Shown piece by piece: positions 63,417 through 64,000 of a DNA stretch of 64,000 nt (its first letter is position 1; every line of letters starts with the position of its first letter). The notes beneath the pieces were generated by a model, which was not told where the DNA came from, searched no databases, and saw only the letters and a list, made by a program, of their open reading frames with translations. The DNA lies in the NCBI GenBank assembly GCA_963719485.1, contig OY970387.1:1736001-1800000 (forward strand). The letters run 5' to 3'. The translations under genes were made by a program, and so were the position numbers. This DNA is from Bog-473 sp963719485 (GTDB taxonomy: Bacteria > Actinomycetota > Acidimicrobiia > Acidimicrobiales > RAAP-2).

Positions 63417-64000
63417 ATGGCCAAGCAGAAGTTCGAGCGCAACAAGCCACACGTAAACGTCGGGACCATGGGCCACATCGACCATGGCAAGACGACGTTG
63501 ACGGCCGCCATCACCAAGGTGCTCTCCGAGCGCAACCCCAACACCTCGTTCACTTCCTTCGACAAGATCGACGCCGCGCCGGAGGAGAAGCAGCGCGGCA
63601 TCACGATCACCATCGCCCACGTGGAGTACGAGACGGACAAGCGCCACTACGCGCACGTCGACATGCCGGGCCACGCCGACTACATCAAGAACATGATCAC
63701 CGGCGCCGCCCAGATCGACGGCGCCATCCTGGTGGTCTCGGCCGCCGACGGTCCCATGCCCCAGACCCGTGAGCACGTGCTGCTGGCCCGCCAGGTGGGC
63801 GTGCCCTACATCGTGGTGGCGCTCAACAAGGCCGACATGGTCGACGACGAGGAGCTGCTCGAGCTCGTCGAGCTGGAAGTGCGCGAGCTGCTGACGGCGT
63901 ACGACTTCCCCGGCGACGACACCCCGATCGTCCGGGTCAGCGCGCTGAAGGCCCTGGAGGGCGACGCCGAGTGGAGCGAGAAGGTCGTCGAACTCATGGA
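63417..64000 (+). CDS. tuf: Elongation factor Tu (3' end outside window)
   Basis: The first 194 codons of EF-Tu: NVGTMGHIDHGKTTLTAAI (P-loop at about 18-25), EEKQRGITITIAHVEYE, HVDMPGHADYIKNMI, ALNKADMVDD. Delivers aminoacyl-tRNA to the ribosome. GGGAGTAGCGAGG precedes the ATG. 131 bp after fusA. Confidence 0.97.
   Translation, partial: MAKQKFERNKPHVNVGTMGHIDHGKTTLTAAITKVLSERNPNTSFTSFDKIDAAPEEKQRGITITIAHVEYETDKRHYAHVDMPGHADYIKNMITGAAQIDGAILVVSAADGPMPQTREHVLLARQVGVPYIVVALNKADMVDDEELLELVELEVRELLTAYDFPGDDTPIVRVSALKALEGDAEWSEKVVELM

Overview
The window is chromosomal DNA from a high-GC actinobacterium. Gene order (recR near dnaX, rpmG-tRNA-Trp-secE-nusG-rplKA-rplJL-rpoBC, rpsL-rpsG-fusA-tuf), GTG/TTG starts, a four-gene-type RecBCD operon, citrate synthase and branched-chain ABC genes fit a member of or near the class Acidimicrobiia; that class-level placement is inference, the actinobacterial placement is firm. 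No phage, insertion sequence, CRISPR array or clear island was seen; almost everything is core or central-metabolic.

Layout: 1-13.4 kb, DNA maintenance and repair: the 3' end of dnaX, recR, asd, a PhoU protein, rmuC and a tightly overlapping recC-recB-recD operon. 13.6-20.5 kb, mixed metabolism: sqdB (UDP-sulfoquinovose synthase), an orphan envelope protein, citrate synthase, TesB thioesterase, GH1 glycosidase, GtrA, YajQ. 20.6-35.6 kb, expression machinery: four tRNAs (Tyr, Thr, Met, Trp), a polyprenol-sugar mannosyltransferase, a GNAT enzyme, L33, SecE, NusG, L11, L1, L10, L7/L12, RpoB, RpoC. 35.6-38.5 kb, sulfate activation (cysD and a cysN-cysC fusion). 38.6-52.7 kb, acyl-CoA metabolism: epimerase, crotonyl-CoA carboxylase/reductase, acetoacetyl-CoA thiolase, 3-hydroxybutyryl-CoA dehydrogenase, ethylmalonyl-CoA-type mutase, propionyl/acetyl-CoA carboxylase beta and epsilon, interleaved with a TetR gene, an MBL-fold protein, an SRPBCC protein, SixA, lysC, two cyclophilins and an S51-like protein. 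52.9-60.1 kb, a branched-chain amino-acid type (Liv) ABC operon containing unusual surface proteins. 60.2 kb to the end, the str operon.

How it fits together: thiolase, Hbd, Ccr, epimerase and mutase are five steps of the ethylmalonyl-CoA pathway for assimilating acetyl-CoA, with citrate synthase and propionyl-CoA carboxylase at its edges. CysD/CysNC make APS/PAPS, upstream of the sulfite that SqdB needs. A 14-bp operator-like palindrome is shared by the thiolase and Hbd promoters.

Most notable: (i) at least thirteen genes have a TANNNT-type -10 box exactly 6-8 nt before the start codon, indicating widespread leaderless mRNAs, and this also decides several starts; (ii) the Liv operon carries a 43-residue ORF made of GTHWPAR repeats, coupled to both neighbours, plus a secreted anchored protein and a two-TM protein; (iii) a predicted three-way-junction RNA begins at the mapped-by-motif transcription start of rpoB; (iv) an orphan minus-strand terminator upstream of livG suggests a small RNA; (v) cysNC and lysC each contain a single-base frameshift, most simply sequence errors.
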